This document shows, piece by piece, positions 23,252-31,836 of a stretch of DNA of 64,000 nt. Origin of the DNA: Mucilaginibacter straminoryzae (GTDB lineage: Bacteria; Bacteroidota; Bacteroidia; Sphingobacteriales; Sphingobacteriaceae); assembly GCF_022953055.1 (NCBI RefSeq), contig NZ_JALJEJ010000004.1, forward strand, positions 124,001 to 188,000. The letters run 5' to 3'. The notes below the pieces were generated by a model, which did no database searches, was not told the origin of the DNA, and was given only the letters and a program-made list of their open reading frames with translations. The translations under genes were made by a program, and so were the position numbers. Within the stretch, counting starts at the first letter, position 1. Each line of letters opens with the position of its first letter.

Positions 23252-25614
23252 AACGGCAGACCTATCCCAAAGTTCAGCTGCATAAAGTGATAGCCTTCAC
23301 CATTCTTGTCAGAATAATCTGCTTTGAATTTGCCGGTATGGAACAGGTTGTTAAAGTGCTTGACGAATACCCATTGGTCTGAACCCTCAAACTGCGGATC
23401 TTTGAATTTAAAGGCCGCATCAAATCTGAAGATAAAGAACGTAAGGTCAAACCGGAAGCCTGTACCTATACCGATGGCCGAAGATTTAAGGATACGGTTG
23501 AACTTGAATTCGCCACCCGGGTTTTGTGCACGTCCGATAGAATCCGGCAAACGCCATACGTTACCAAAATCTGCAAAGAAAGCACCCTTCAGTTTCGTTC
23601 CGAAAAAGTTATTTGCAAGGGTGTAGCGATATTCTGTATTACCGACGATCTTGATCTCGCCGTACTGATCCAGGTATTTGAAACGTGCGCGACTAAGCCC
23701 GTCAGTACCGTAATAATCTGCCCGGTTAAACTGGCCCGGGCCGAGCGTACGCGGCAACCAGGCGCGAATATCATTAGCTCCACCGGTATAGAAGTTCTTT
23801 TCAAACACCAGTTGGTTGCTGTTACCGTACGGAATGCCAATACCCGGGTTCAGCCTGAAAACGATTTGCCGCTCGCCGCCGAGGTGACGGTACCATCTTA
23901 CGTCTGTCTCGAACTTACTGTACTGTGCATAGGTATAACCTAAAAACTTGCGCTGCCCCTCACCATCCCGCGGAGTATTCAGCAAATTAGTTAGTAAACC
24001 GAGTGTGTTACCGCCAACGTCTATAAATCCGCGGAAATAAATAAAGTTTTCCAGGCTATTCAGCTTGTTGGCATTCTGCTGGTAAGTATACTGGCTACCC
24101 ACCGTATAAACGGTACGGCCGATGAGGTAGATGTATGAATAACGCCCTTGTTTAATCAGGGTATCCCGTGCGGCCGGATCTATACTTCCCCGCGAAAATT
24201 CGATATTGATAGGTGTTAAGCTATGCAGCTTCCGGGTAGTCTCGGCCCAATCGTAAGTTAACGAATTGATGAAGCTTTGTCGCTTTACCAGGTCTTTCTG
24301 GTAGAACAACTGGTAGTTGGAAGAAAACGTGGTGTGCGGCACGCCATACTTACCTAATATCGGCAGATCAAACGGGGAAATAATACGCGGATAGATCAGG
24401 TTACCTCCAATCTTGAAATCCTGGTTCTGGATTGCGTTTGAACTACCGGAATTACGTCCATTGTCAAACAAAACGCTCCAGTTGGTTTTTATCTCCAGCA
24501 CTTCGGCCTTACCAAACAGGTTACGATGCGTGAAGGTGTTACCCAGGTTATACCCGTATCTGCCGCCATTGAACAGGAACTCACCCTCCACCCTATCCGA
24601 CATCCGTTTAAGCGGGATCATTTCAATCCGGGTATTCAGCTTGTGCGTACTATCGGGCAACTTCTCGTAGCTCGGGTTGGGCACGTTCCGAAACACATTT
24701 AGTTCTGATAACCGTGAAGTGGTTAAATTCTGTTTATCGGCATCGTAAAGCTCGCCTTTCTTTTGAAAAATGTAAGTAGTGATACCCCTGGGTTTAAACC
24801 GTTTAGAGAAATCAACAAACCTGAACTGCGAATCAACCTGCACCGTGTCCGCCTTACCCGTGGCGCGCCCGTTACTGTTGTTAATCACGATTAAGGTATT
24901 GTTAATGGTATAAACTGGATGGGCCGACTTACCGTCTGGGTTATCGATTAGCATTTTCACGTCTACCACACTTTTATTAAAAGTAGAATCGTAATTAAAA
25001 GTGATGTACTGACGATAAAAATCATAGTAACCGTTACGTTTCATGATCTGGTAGAACTCGTCGCGGTCATAAGCCAGGCTGTCGGTATCAAAACGCCCGC
25101 CGGGTTGAATGTGCGAAAAAGTGATGCGGTTTTGTCGGTATAAAGCCCTTACCCGTGGATCCGTAATACTATCCTGGAACTTGCGGACTTTAAACAGCGG
25201 CCCTTCATTTGCCATAAAGTACAGATGCGCCCGCTTCTTTTTCACGGTGATAGAATCCGTCACCTTGGCTTTCAGATACCCTTTGTTGTGCAGGAATTTT
25301 TCTATCTGTGTCCTTGAAAATTCAACCAGGCCGCTATCTAAAATGGATGGCGCTTCGCCAATATCCTTCTTCCCATTACGGCTAAAAGTAAGGTAGAACT
25401 GCAAGTTAAGCCAATTGTTAGGCTGCTGGGCTTTATCTACATAAAGGTAAGAGGCTTCGTTAAATTCTTTATCTACACCGGTAATGGTCACCTTACGAAC
25501 CAGCGCCTGGTCATCCTTAAGCTTGCGGGTAAGGCTACAGGCCGAAAGCAAAAACAAAAGTAAAATGGTTAATATTGTAAGGCGGTAACCGGCCGGCTGT
25601 ATATATGCTTTCAA
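23248..25614 (-). CDS. tamL: BamA/TamA-like outer-membrane assembly lipoprotein (TamL)
   Basis: 788 residues from a TTG; no ATG is available upstream before a stop. The N-terminus is a lipoprotein signal (LLLFLLSAC), which separates TamL from TamA. POTRA-like domains follow (~35-350: KVTITGVDKEF, KFLHNKGYLKAKV), then a 16-strand Omp85 barrel (~380-788) with the family's conserved motif region GGANDIRAW and FADFGNVW. Such proteins insert outer-membrane proteins together with TamB; tamB is not in the window. The start overlaps, head to head by 10 nt, the start of the TrmH-type gene. Confidence 0.88.
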   Translation of the reverse strand: MKAYIQPAGYRLTILTILLLFLLSACSLTRKLKDDQALVRKVTITGVDKEFNEASYLYVDKAQQPNNWLNLQFYLTFSRNGKKDIGEAPSILDSGLVEFSRTQIEKFLHNKGYLKAKVTDSITVKKKRAHLYFMANEGPLFKVRKFQDSITDPRVRALYRQNRITFSHIQPGGRFDTDSLAYDRDEFYQIMKRNGYYDFYRQYITFNYDSTFNKSVVDVKMLIDNPDGKSAHPVYTINNTLIVINNSNGRATGKADTVQVDSQFRFVDFSKRFKPRGITTYIFQKKGELYDADKQNLTTSRLSELNVFRNVPNPSYEKLPDSTHKLNTRIEMIPLKRMSDRVEGEFLFNGGRYGYNLGNTFTHRNLFGKAEVLEIKTNWSVLFDNGRNSGSSNAIQNQDFKIGGNLIYPRIISPFDLPILGKYGVPHTTFSSNYQLFYQKDLVKRQSFINSLTYDWAETTRKLHSLTPINIEFSRGSIDPAARDTLIKQGRYSYIYLIGRTVYTVGSQYTYQQNANKLNSLENFIYFRGFIDVGGNTLGLLTNLLNTPRDGEGQRKFLGYTYAQYSKFETDVRWYRHLGGERQIVFRLNPGIGIPYGNSNQLVFEKNFYTGGANDIRAWLPRTLGPGQFNRADYYGTDGLSRARFKYLDQYGEIKIVGNTEYRYTLANNFFGTKLKGAFFADFGNVWRLPDSIGRAQNPGGEFKFNRILKSSAIGIGTGFRFDLTFFIFRFDAAFKFKDPQFEGSDQWVFVKHFNNLFHTGKFKADYSDKNGEGYHFMQLNFGIGLPF

Positions 25615-26354
25615 AATCTCAGATCAGTTTAGTTTCTTCCTTACAACATAAAAAATTTCGTCGGCAACATCATCTGTTCATTGCAGAAGGGCTAAAATCA
25701 GTTGTTGAATTTACACAATCTGGCTATGATACAGAAGCGATTTACTACACGCCGCAGTTTGCCCCAAAATTGCTGAATTTATCCAAGAAAATAAACACCC
25801 AGGAAATCTCAGAAGCAGAACTTAAGCGCATAACTGCATTAAAAACACCGTCCGGCGTTCTGGCGCTTATTCGCATACCTGCAACGCAGGACATTAATTA
25901 CAATTTGTTGCGAAATAAGTTTTCTATTGTACTTGATGGCGTGCAGGACCCCGGCAATATGGGTACCATCATCCGTACGGCCGACTGGTTTGGCATACAG
26001 CACATCATTTGCTCTGAAGATACCGTTGATGTTTATAACCCAAAGGTGGTACAAGCCACCATGGGTTCGCTATCGCGAGTAAATATCCACTATACTGATT
26101 TGAACAAGCTATTACCAGCTTTAAAGCTGCCTGTTTTTGGCGCCTTATTAGATGGGACAAACATTTATCAGACCTCATTTGGTACCGAAGGATTAGTGCT
26201 GATGGGCAATGAGGGGAATGGTATCAGACCGGAAATTTTACCGCTGATCAGCACTTCAGTAACTATTCCGCAGGCCGGAAAGGCCGAATCATTGAACGTG
26301 GCGATAGCAACCGCTATATTTTGTTCAGAAATTTCCAGAAATACATTGAAATAA
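25605..26354 (+). CDS. TrmH/SpoU-type RNA 2'-O-methyltransferase
   Basis: 249 residues. N-terminal substrate-binding part LSKSQISLVSSLQHKKFR and FIAEGLKSV, then the SPOUT domain with motif 1 VLDGVQDPGNMGTIIRTADWFG, given in pieces, motif 2 LMGNEGNGI and motif 3 IPQAGKAESLNVAIATAI. It methylates a ribose in rRNA or tRNA; the exact site is not determinable. Its ATG lies inside the 5' end of the divergent tamL gene, so its promoter must lie within tamL coding sequence. Confidence 0.92.
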   Translation: MLSKSQISLVSSLQHKKFRRQHHLFIAEGLKSVVEFTQSGYDTEAIYYTPQFAPKLLNLSKKINTQEISEAELKRITALKTPSGVLALIRIPATQDINYNLLRNKFSIVLDGVQDPGNMGTIIRTADWFGIQHIICSEDTVDVYNPKVVQATMGSLSRVNIHYTDLNKLLPALKLPVFGALLDGTNIYQTSFGTEGLVLMGNEGNGIRPEILPLISTSVTIPQAGKAESLNVAIATAIFCSEISRNTLK

Positions 26355-26378
26355 TATTGTCTGCGAATAAATAATTAA

Positions 26379-26386
26379 TATCTTTG
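26379..26386 (+). promoter_or_regulatory. -7 promoter element (TATCTTTG) of tRNA-Cys
   Basis: Exact TAnnTTTG match, with a TTG at 26357-26359 (19-nt spacer). It ends 13 nt before the tRNA and is identical to the element before tRNA-Arg. Confidence 0.7.
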
Positions 26387-26399
26387 CAGTCCTTAAAAT

Positions 26400-26473
26400 G
26401 GTCGGATGGCCGAGTGGCTAGGCAGAGGTCTGCAAAACCTCGTACAGCGGTTCGAATCCGCTTCCGACCTCCA
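26400..26473 (+). tRNA. tRNA-Cys (anticodon GCA)
   Basis: Acceptor GGTCGGA pairs perfectly with TCCGACC; anticodon stem GAGGT/ACCTC closes loop CTGCAAA, giving GCA. The T loop is TTCGAAT. Discriminator T is followed by an encoded CCA (26471-26473), in contrast to tRNA-Arg. A 57-residue protein gene follows 38 nt later, probably on the same transcript. Confidence 0.95.
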
Positions 26474-26511
26474 ATAAAGGGATTATAAAGGATTTAGAAA
26501 TTTTTAATACC

Positions 26512-26685
26512 ATGGGTGTTACACGTTTAAAAAGAAAAGACAGAAGAAATAAAACTGTATCTCGCTTAGAGGTTCAATTTCTTAAAAATGCGACTAACTT
26601 AGAGTTAGGCGACCGTTCTGCTGAACCTAAGAAAAGCCAGATTGCTAAAAACAACGAGGTTTTAGCTCAGCTTGCAGGTAAATAA
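26512..26685 (+). CDS. small conserved basic protein (57 aa)
   Basis: ATG at 26512, TAA at 26683-26685. The product begins MGVTRLKRKDRRN and continues with LEVQFLKNATN, LELGDRSAEP and SQIAKNNEVLAQL. I recognise this as a short protein conserved in Bacteroidota, often close to tRNA genes, without known function. The basic N-terminus suggests RNA or ribosome contact. A terminator follows 22 nt after the stop. Confidence 0.8.
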   Translation: MGVTRLKRKDRRNKTVSRLEVQFLKNATNLELGDRSAEPKKSQIAKNNEVLAQLAGK

Positions 26686-26706
26686 TTTTACCTTAAAAGA
26701 TATTTC

Positions 26707-26743
26707 AAAATCCTGTTGATGTAAAAATCAGCAGGATTTTTTT
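26707..26743 (+). terminator. Rho-independent terminator
   Basis: A 14-bp stem (AAAATCCTGTTGAT with ATCAGCAGGATTTT, one G-T) with a 6-nt loop, then seven T in total. It ends the tRNA-Cys/57-residue-protein unit. Confidence 0.85.
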
Positions 26744-26794
26744 ATGTCTTTTTTTATCTCGTTTGAATTTGCGAAAGAACCTCTCCTGAATCCT

Positions 26795-26802
26795 CTCCAA
26801 AG
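26795..26802. repeat. left target-site duplication of the IS element (CTCCAAAG)
   Basis: CTCCAAAG directly precedes the left inverted repeat and is repeated at 27752-27759. Eight bp is the duplication length of the IS1595 family. Confidence 0.85.
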
Positions 26803-27751
26803 AGTAATAGCCCATAAAAAGACATAAAAAATATGTATATTTATGGAAATGAACATCATAGAAACGATCAATCGTTTTCCGGATCAGTCAAGCTGCATAG
26901 CTTATCTGGAAGGATTAAGATGGCAAAACGAGCCGGAGTGCCCTTATTGCAAGAGTAAACGAAGTAGTAAGCGACACGAAACTTATCGTCATCAATGCCA
27001 TGGCTGTAACCGAAGCTATAGCGTTTTGGTGGGAACGATTTTTGAAAGTACTAAACTGCCGCTTACCCAGTGGTTTTTAGCCATATCACTGATCTTAAAT
27101 GCGAAAAAAGGCTTATCTGCACGGCAGTTGAGTCGCGATCTGGGTGTTAATCGTAAAACAGGCTGGTATTTACAGATGCGTATTCGTAAGGCGATGCAAG
27201 AAGGCGAAGATGTTAGTCTGTTTAAAGGGATTGTTGAGATTGATGAAACATACATAGGAGGCAAGAAAGCAAACCATTCAAAGAAAAAACGTCAGGCCAG
27301 GCGTGATAATAAATTGCAAATCACAGGTTACCAGGATAAACAGCCAGTGATCGGCTTATTAGAGCGGGATGGTAGAATAAGGCTTCAGGTAGTCGATAAA
27401 GCGCATGGTGTAACGATCAAACCGATTATTGAAAAAACGGTCAGTAAGGACGCCACCATTGTTACTGATGGCTTTGGCGGCTATGCCGGTCTAAGCAAAA
27501 TCTTCCGGGAGCATCAGGTGTTAAATAAGGACAAGGAACAATACGCAAGGGGTAAATACCATACCAATACCATTGAGGGCTTTTGGACATTACTTAAGCG
27601 TGGTATTTATGGTCAATACCATAAAATATCAGCCCGCTATCTACAGTCCTATCTTGATGAATTCACTTTTAAATACAATCATCGTGACAACAGGCTCATT
27701 TTTGATGTGCTAATCAATAAAATCGCCGCTGTCACTTAATGGGCTATTACT
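26803..27751 (+). mobile_element. complete IS1595-family (ISXO2-like) insertion sequence, 949 bp
   Basis: Bounded by perfect 13-bp terminal inverted repeats (AGTAATAGCCCAT at 26803-26815 and its complement at 27739-27751) and by an 8-bp direct repeat CTCCAAAG. It holds a single intact transposase gene whose stop overlaps the right repeat by one base. Removing the element and one duplication restores TCCTCTCCAAAGGAGAGGA, a palindrome, so it inserted into the loop of a repeat-type hairpin. The intact ends and gene suggest recent insertion. No passenger genes. Confidence 0.9.
26843..27739 (+). CDS. IS1595-family transposase
   Basis: 298 residues. N-terminal zinc ribbon CPYCKSKR with a second pair CHGC (~residues 33-56), then a helix-turn-helix (SARQLSRDLGVNRKTGWYLQ), then the ISXO2-like catalytic domain: EIDETYIGG (first Asp, ~residue 133), IVTDGFGGY (second acidic, ~210), and HTNTIEGFW (Asn/Glu of the DDN/E triad). 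It cuts and joins the terminal repeats. A second in-frame ATG lies two codons on. Complete, no frameshift. Confidence 0.94.
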   Translation: MEMNIIETINRFPDQSSCIAYLEGLRWQNEPECPYCKSKRSSKRHETYRHQCHGCNRSYSVLVGTIFESTKLPLTQWFLAISLILNAKKGLSARQLSRDLGVNRKTGWYLQMRIRKAMQEGEDVSLFKGIVEIDETYIGGKKANHSKKKRQARRDNKLQITGYQDKQPVIGLLERDGRIRLQVVDKAHGVTIKPIIEKTVSKDATIVTDGFGGYAGLSKIFREHQVLNKDKEQYARGKYHTNTIEGFWTLLKRGIYGQYHKISARYLQSYLDEFTFKYNHRDNRLIFDVLINKIAAVT

Positions 27752-27759
27752 CTCCAAAG
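27752..27759. repeat. right target-site duplication of the IS element (CTCCAAAG)
   Basis: Identical to 26795-26802; lies directly outside the right inverted repeat, followed by GAGAGGACTTT, the other half of the interrupted palindrome. Confidence 0.85.
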
Positions 27760-27791
27760 GAGAGGACTTTGAAAGCAGAGCAGAAAGCTCA

Positions 27792-28841
27792 TTAATTAGA
27801 CGGGTTCAATAGCTTCTTATTAATCCGGCTGATCAACGCCGGGCCTTCGTAGATAAACCCGGTGTATAACTGGATGAGCGATGCACCTGCATTTAGTTTC
27901 TCCAGCGCATCTTCGGCAGAATGAATCCCCCCTGCGCCAATGATCGGAAAAGCGCGGCCCGACTTCTCTGCCAGGTACCTGATCACTTCTGTAGAACGTT
28001 TTGTTAAAGGTTTACCACTCAACCCGCCCGCTTCTTTAGTGATCTTTTCCGGCGATACCAGCCCTGCTCTGCTGATGGTAGTATTGGTAGCGATAACACC
28101 GGCTATTTTAGTCTCTGCAACAATGTCAATAATATCATCCAGTTGCTCATCGGTCAGATCCGGCGCAATCTTCAACAGTACAGGCCTGCTGATACCATTT
28201 TTATGGTTTCTTTCCTGTAGGGCGCTAAGAATCTCCGTCAGCGGTTTCTTATCCTGCAAAGCCCGTAATCCAGGCGTATTAGGGGAACTCACATTCACTA
28301 CGAAATAATCAACCACATCAAACAGCCTGTCGAAGCATTTGATATAATCGCTAACTGCATCTTCATTCGCCGTATTCTTGTTCTTGCCGATGTTTCCGCC
28401 AATCAACAGCCCCTGTTGCGATTTGGGCTGATTTTTACGATAAGCCTCGATCCGTGCTGCCGCCATATCCACACCCTTATTATTAAAGCCCATGCGGTTG
28501 ATCAACGCTTCATCCGCAGGTAAACGGAACATCCGCGGCTGATCATTACCCGGCTGCGGCAATGGCGTAACGGTACCAATTTCAACAAAACCGAATCCGA
28601 GGTTAGCCATCTCGCTGATGTACTCTGCATTTTTATCAAACCCTGCTGCCAACCCGACGGGATTTTTAAACTTCAATCCAAATACTTCCCTCTCTAACCG
28701 GGCATCTTCTACCTTCCACAACGCGCGACTAAGACCTGCCCCACCAGGGAACCGGTTAAACCGTTTCAGATTTTTTGTTACGAAGTGGTGAACCTGTTCC
28801 GGGTCGAACTGAAATAGTATAGGTTTTAGCAGTGAATACAT
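27792..28841 (-). CDS. pyrD: dihydroorotate dehydrogenase (quinone), class 2
   Basis: 349 residues. The N-terminal helix region (residues 1-35) is the quinone/membrane entry of class 2 enzymes. [26 protein letters not shown]-type PRMFRLP and MGFNNKG are FMN-barrel motifs; [11 protein letters not shown] carries the catalytic Ser. It oxidises dihydroorotate to orotate in pyrimidine synthesis at the inner membrane. The -7 element TACCTTTG ends 4 nt before the ATG. It ends 32 nt from the IS target duplication, so the IS did not hit it. Confidence 0.95.
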   Translation of the reverse strand: MYSLLKPILFQFDPEQVHHFVTKNLKRFNRFPGGAGLSRALWKVEDARLEREVFGLKFKNPVGLAAGFDKNAEYISEMANLGFGFVEIGTVTPLPQPGNDQPRMFRLPADEALINRMGFNNKGVDMAAARIEAYRKNQPKSQQGLLIGGNIGKNKNTANEDAVSDYIKCFDRLFDVVDYFVVNVSSPNTPGLRALQDKKPLTEILSALQERNHKNGISRPVLLKIAPDLTDEQLDDIIDIVAETKIAGVIATNTTISRAGLVSPEKITKEAGGLSGKPLTKRSTEVIRYLAEKSGRAFPIIGAGGIHSAEDALEKLNAGASLIQLYTGFIYEGPALISRINKKLLNPSN

Positions 28842-28845
28842 GCTG

Positions 28846-28853
28846 CAAAGGTA
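28846..28853 (-). promoter_or_regulatory. pyrD -7 element (TACCTTTG), start codon at predicted +1
   Basis: Minus-strand TACCTTTG, 4 nt before the pyrD ATG at 28841. The same spacing occurs at merR (16768-16780). Predicts a leaderless transcript. Confidence 0.6.
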
Positions 28854-29046
28854 GGATTTTCCGAAAGTACTTTAATGGGTACTATAAGACGTATCAGCAT
28901 TTCCCTACGTCTGATTTGTAAGGCGATAATGTTGCTTCCAAAGCTCCGAAAACTTATGTACAAACTTCCTTTTATGGTATTGACAATCTATTTAGTTCGA
29001 CAAAAATGAATTTTCCATTGGAAGTTAACTTTAGAAAGAGCATCTA

Positions 29047-29481
29047 TTACGGCTTCTTTGCAGGATCGAATCCATATCTCCATTTATTCAATTGTCCGTT
29101 AGAGCTTGCCAGCCCAACACAATCCATTAACTCCTCGAAATAATGACAAACCTTATCTTCGTCCTCCGAATCAAGTTGCAGACGGTACCTATCAAATCGT
29201 TTTAATCCGGCTCCGATGTTTCGCTCGTACTGTTCCTCTGTTGGACGATTAGAAGCTGTTTTGAGAAAGTCCTTAGCTGCTTGGTTTATAATTAAAGTAA
29301 GTTCTGATTTAATTTTAGGATTGGATAGTCCGTTAAACGCCGTTCCTGCCTCTCCTTCAAATTTAGGTTTCTTAATAAAGGCTGTAAGCTTCTGTTTAGC
29401 TTCCGCACCACCTTTCATAGAGGTTTGAAAAAAGGCAACGCTTGTAAATACGGATAGCAATAAGGTTAGTATGGACTTCAT
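29047..29481 (-). CDS. DUF4844 protein
   Basis: 144 residues from the ATG giving MKSILTLLLSVFTSVAFFQ, a signal or anchor segment. The C-terminal part (YFEELMDCVGLASSNGQLNKWRYGF, named by its core EELMDxVGL and YGFDP) matches DUF4844, a Bacteroidota family without known function. The same frame stays open upstream to 29739 (86 more codons, including another hydrophobic stretch and SCWMNTDGYY), so a longer product is possible. I favour the short form because it begins with an export-like segment. Confidence 0.6.
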   Translation of the reverse strand: MKSILTLLLSVFTSVAFFQTSMKGGAEAKQKLTAFIKKPKFEGEAGTAFNGLSNPKIKSELTLIINQAAKDFLKTASNRPTEEQYERNIGAGLKRFDRYRLQLDSEDEDKVCHYFEELMDCVGLASSNGQLNKWRYGFDPAKKP

Positions 29482-29906
29482 AATGGAGTTAAAAATAATA
29501 ACTAAAGGAATAGCAACACCATTAATCACCACAAAAGAAATAAACTCATTGAACATTGCAAGAGGGATATACTCGAAGCTACATTGAGCCACTTCCTTGG
29601 CCCTAAGCACCTTGTAATATCCGTCTGTATTCATCCAACAAGAAAGTTTCATGTTAGAACGCTCCAATCGAAGAAATAGCTGGAGTGATAGGGCAATAAA
29701 CCCTTTTTGGTTAAGACGCCAGTTCTTCTCCTTATTCATTCCAAAGTTCGAGTTGTTTGTTCAGGAACAAATAACTTAAATTCGTACCCGTTACAGATTT
29801 GAATGGTATAGAAGGTTTTTTAGGTGTTTTCATCATGCTTTTTCTTGATGCAAATGCCACTTATTTTACCACCAAATCGAAAAAACGGCTTTTAAACACT
29901 TAGAAA

Positions 29907-30311
29907 ATGAACTATTGGTTAGTTAAATCAGAACCTTTTAAATACAGCTGGGAAAAGTTTAATCAGGATGGGCGCACCTTTTGGGACGGTGTGCGCAATT
30001 TTCAGGCGCGCAATAACCTGCGCGCCATGCAGGAGGGCGACCTGGTGTTGTTCTACCATAGTAACGAGGGTAAAGAGATTGTCGGGATAGCTAAAGTAGT
30101 AAAAGAAGCCTACCAGGACCCAACAACCGAAGATCCGAACTGGGTAGTGGTAGATTTGTCGCCAGTAGAAAGCCTGAAAAAACCTGTCACACTGGAGCAG
30201 ATTAAAGCTGATGAACAGTTGAAAGATATCGGCCTGGTGCGCCAGGGAAGGTTATCCGTAATGGGTCTAAAGCGTGAAGAGTTCGATCGTATTATTGAAC
30301 TGGGGAGTTAA
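29907..30311 (+). CDS. EVE domain protein
   Basis: 134 residues. YWLVKSEP at the N-terminus, FWDGVRNFQARNNLRAM and GDLVLFYHSN are the standard EVE motifs, related to PUA and YTH domains that bind modified bases in RNA or DNA. The protein is a single EVE domain as in human THYN1. Its natural ligand is unknown. Stand-alone gene. Confidence 0.93.
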   Translation: MNYWLVKSEPFKYSWEKFNQDGRTFWDGVRNFQARNNLRAMQEGDLVLFYHSNEGKEIVGIAKVVKEAYQDPTTEDPNWVVVDLSPVESLKKPVTLEQIKADEQLKDIGLVRQGRLSVMGLKREEFDRIIELGS

Positions 30312-30391
30312 CATTCACTTTTTATTTCGTAAGCAGTAAAACCCTGGTGAGTACACTATGACTTCTGCCCGCGATTAGTTAGCTTTACTAA

Positions 30392-30559
30392 ATGAACAAG
30401 AAAGGTTTTATCATAGGTATAGGTGTTGGTGTGGCGATAGGTGTTGCCCTTAAGAACTTTGCCGTAGGTACTGGCATCGGAGCTGCATTGGCGTTACTTT
30501 TTAGCGGCGAACTTCAAAAATGCTTTGGACGACGCGCTACAAAAGACGATAAATTATAA
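30392..30559 (+). CDS. small membrane protein with glycine zipper (55 aa)
   Basis: ATG 30392, TAA 30557-30559. MNKKGFIIGIGVGVAIGVAL is a hydrophobic segment with GxGxGxxxG spacing; a second one, VGTGIGAALALLF, follows, and the tail is charged (GRRATKDDKL). Resembles small glycine-zipper inner-membrane proteins; function unknown. Lies alone between the EVE and CBM9-like genes. Confidence 0.6.
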   Translation: MNKKGFIIGIGVGVAIGVALKNFAVGTGIGAALALLFSGELQKCFGRRATKDDKL

Positions 30560-30668
30560 GCCTTCAGGAATTTCTGTTGACGCTTTTGATTCAACGGTAA
30601 TCCTGCCTTAAGCCTAATTTCTCAATGTGTAAAGCACATGCTTTTCCATTCATCGCCTATAAGTATTC

Positions 30669-31793
30669 ATGAATAATTACCCTAACCAAAAACTGGTTAA
30701 ACTTCTTTTTTCTACCGTCCTCCTGCTTTCTTTTCAAGGCGCTTTCGCGCAGGATCTGTTCAAGGGATTTGAAGAGCTATTTACTTCGCCTTTAAATTAT
30801 ATGGTAGGTTACACCAGCCTTGCACCGAAAATTGATGGTGATATCAATGACGCCGTTTGGCAAAAGGCATCCTGGACGGCAGAATTTCAAGACATTGAAG
30901 GCAATACGCAGCCCAAGCCGTCATATCCCACTAGGGTAAAAATGCTTTGGGACGATCACTACCTCTATATTGCTGCAGAGCTGAAAGACCCGCAGGTATG
31001 GGCTTCCATCAAACAACATGACGCTATAGTTTATTGGGATAATGATTTTGAAGTCTTCATCGACCCGGCGAATACCAGCCATCGATACTTCGAGATTGAA
31101 ATCAATCCGCTTAATACCATTTTCGACCTGTTTCTGAACAAGCCCTACCGTAATGGCGGCACTCCCTTAATCAGTTGGGATACGCCCGGATTGCGTTCGG
31201 CGGTACAAATTCAGGGCACGTTGAATAAGTCGAACGATACTGACCGCGGATGGACGGTAGAGATGGCCATTCCATTTAAAGCGTTAGGTATCGGTGATAA
31301 CGAACGCAACGGGGTGACCGAAGGCACCTTGTGGCGCATCAATTTTTCGCGCGTAGAGTGGGATACCAAAGTGGTAAACGGCAAATATGTCAAGGTAATA
31401 GACAGCACTAAAAGCCACCCCGAGCATAATTGGGTATGGTCGCCGCAAGCGGTCATTAACATGCACTTTCCCGAAAGATGGGGCTACCTGCAGTTTACCA
31501 AACAACAAACCCCACCTGCTTTTCAATTACCTTATGAAGAAGAGCAACGCAAGTACCTGTGGCTGCTTTATTACAAGCAAAAACAATATCAAGAGGCTCA
31601 TCACCGATATGCGACTACCTTGGCGGAACTGAATTTCCCTGAGACGATTAACGTGGGTAGCAGCGACAATAAAGTCAACCTTGAGGCTACGCCGAACCTG
31701 TTCATGGCAACGATTTCAACGATAGGTGCAGCAACGGTTGTCGCGATCAATCAGGAAGGCTTAATCCAGAAAATCGGATCATCGAAAAGATAA
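30669..31793 (+). CDS. secreted CBM9-like protein
   Basis: 374 residues with a signal peptide (to AFAQ). From ~residue 50, IDGDINDAVWQKASW, VKMLWDDHYLYIAAEL, NDFEVFIDP and YFEIEINPLNTIFDLFLN are the family 9 carbohydrate-binding (DOMON-related) beta sandwich. The C-terminal ~80 residues are not assigned. Homologues sit in the periplasm or on the cell surface and may bind sugars; no glycoside hydrolase gene is adjacent. The aldo/keto reductase gene follows after 43 nt. Confidence 0.85.
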   Translation: MNNYPNQKLVKLLFSTVLLLSFQGAFAQDLFKGFEELFTSPLNYMVGYTSLAPKIDGDINDAVWQKASWTAEFQDIEGNTQPKPSYPTRVKMLWDDHYLYIAAELKDPQVWASIKQHDAIVYWDNDFEVFIDPANTSHRYFEIEINPLNTIFDLFLNKPYRNGGTPLISWDTPGLRSAVQIQGTLNKSNDTDRGWTVEMAIPFKALGIGDNERNGVTEGTLWRINFSRVEWDTKVVNGKYVKVIDSTKSHPEHNWVWSPQAVINMHFPERWGYLQFTKQQTPPAFQLPYEEEQRKYLWLLYYKQKQYQEAHHRYATTLAELNFPETINVGSSDNKVNLEATPNLFMATISTIGAATVVAINQEGLIQKIGSSKR

Positions 31794-31836
31794 GTTTTAT
31801 TAAAACTATTTATATTAAAGGTTTCTTATTTAAAGC

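Noticed and set aside
25612-25617. An ATT or other start for tamL upstream of the TTG
   Set aside because: The frame reaches a stop 12 nt upstream and ATT is too rare as a start; TTG is simpler.
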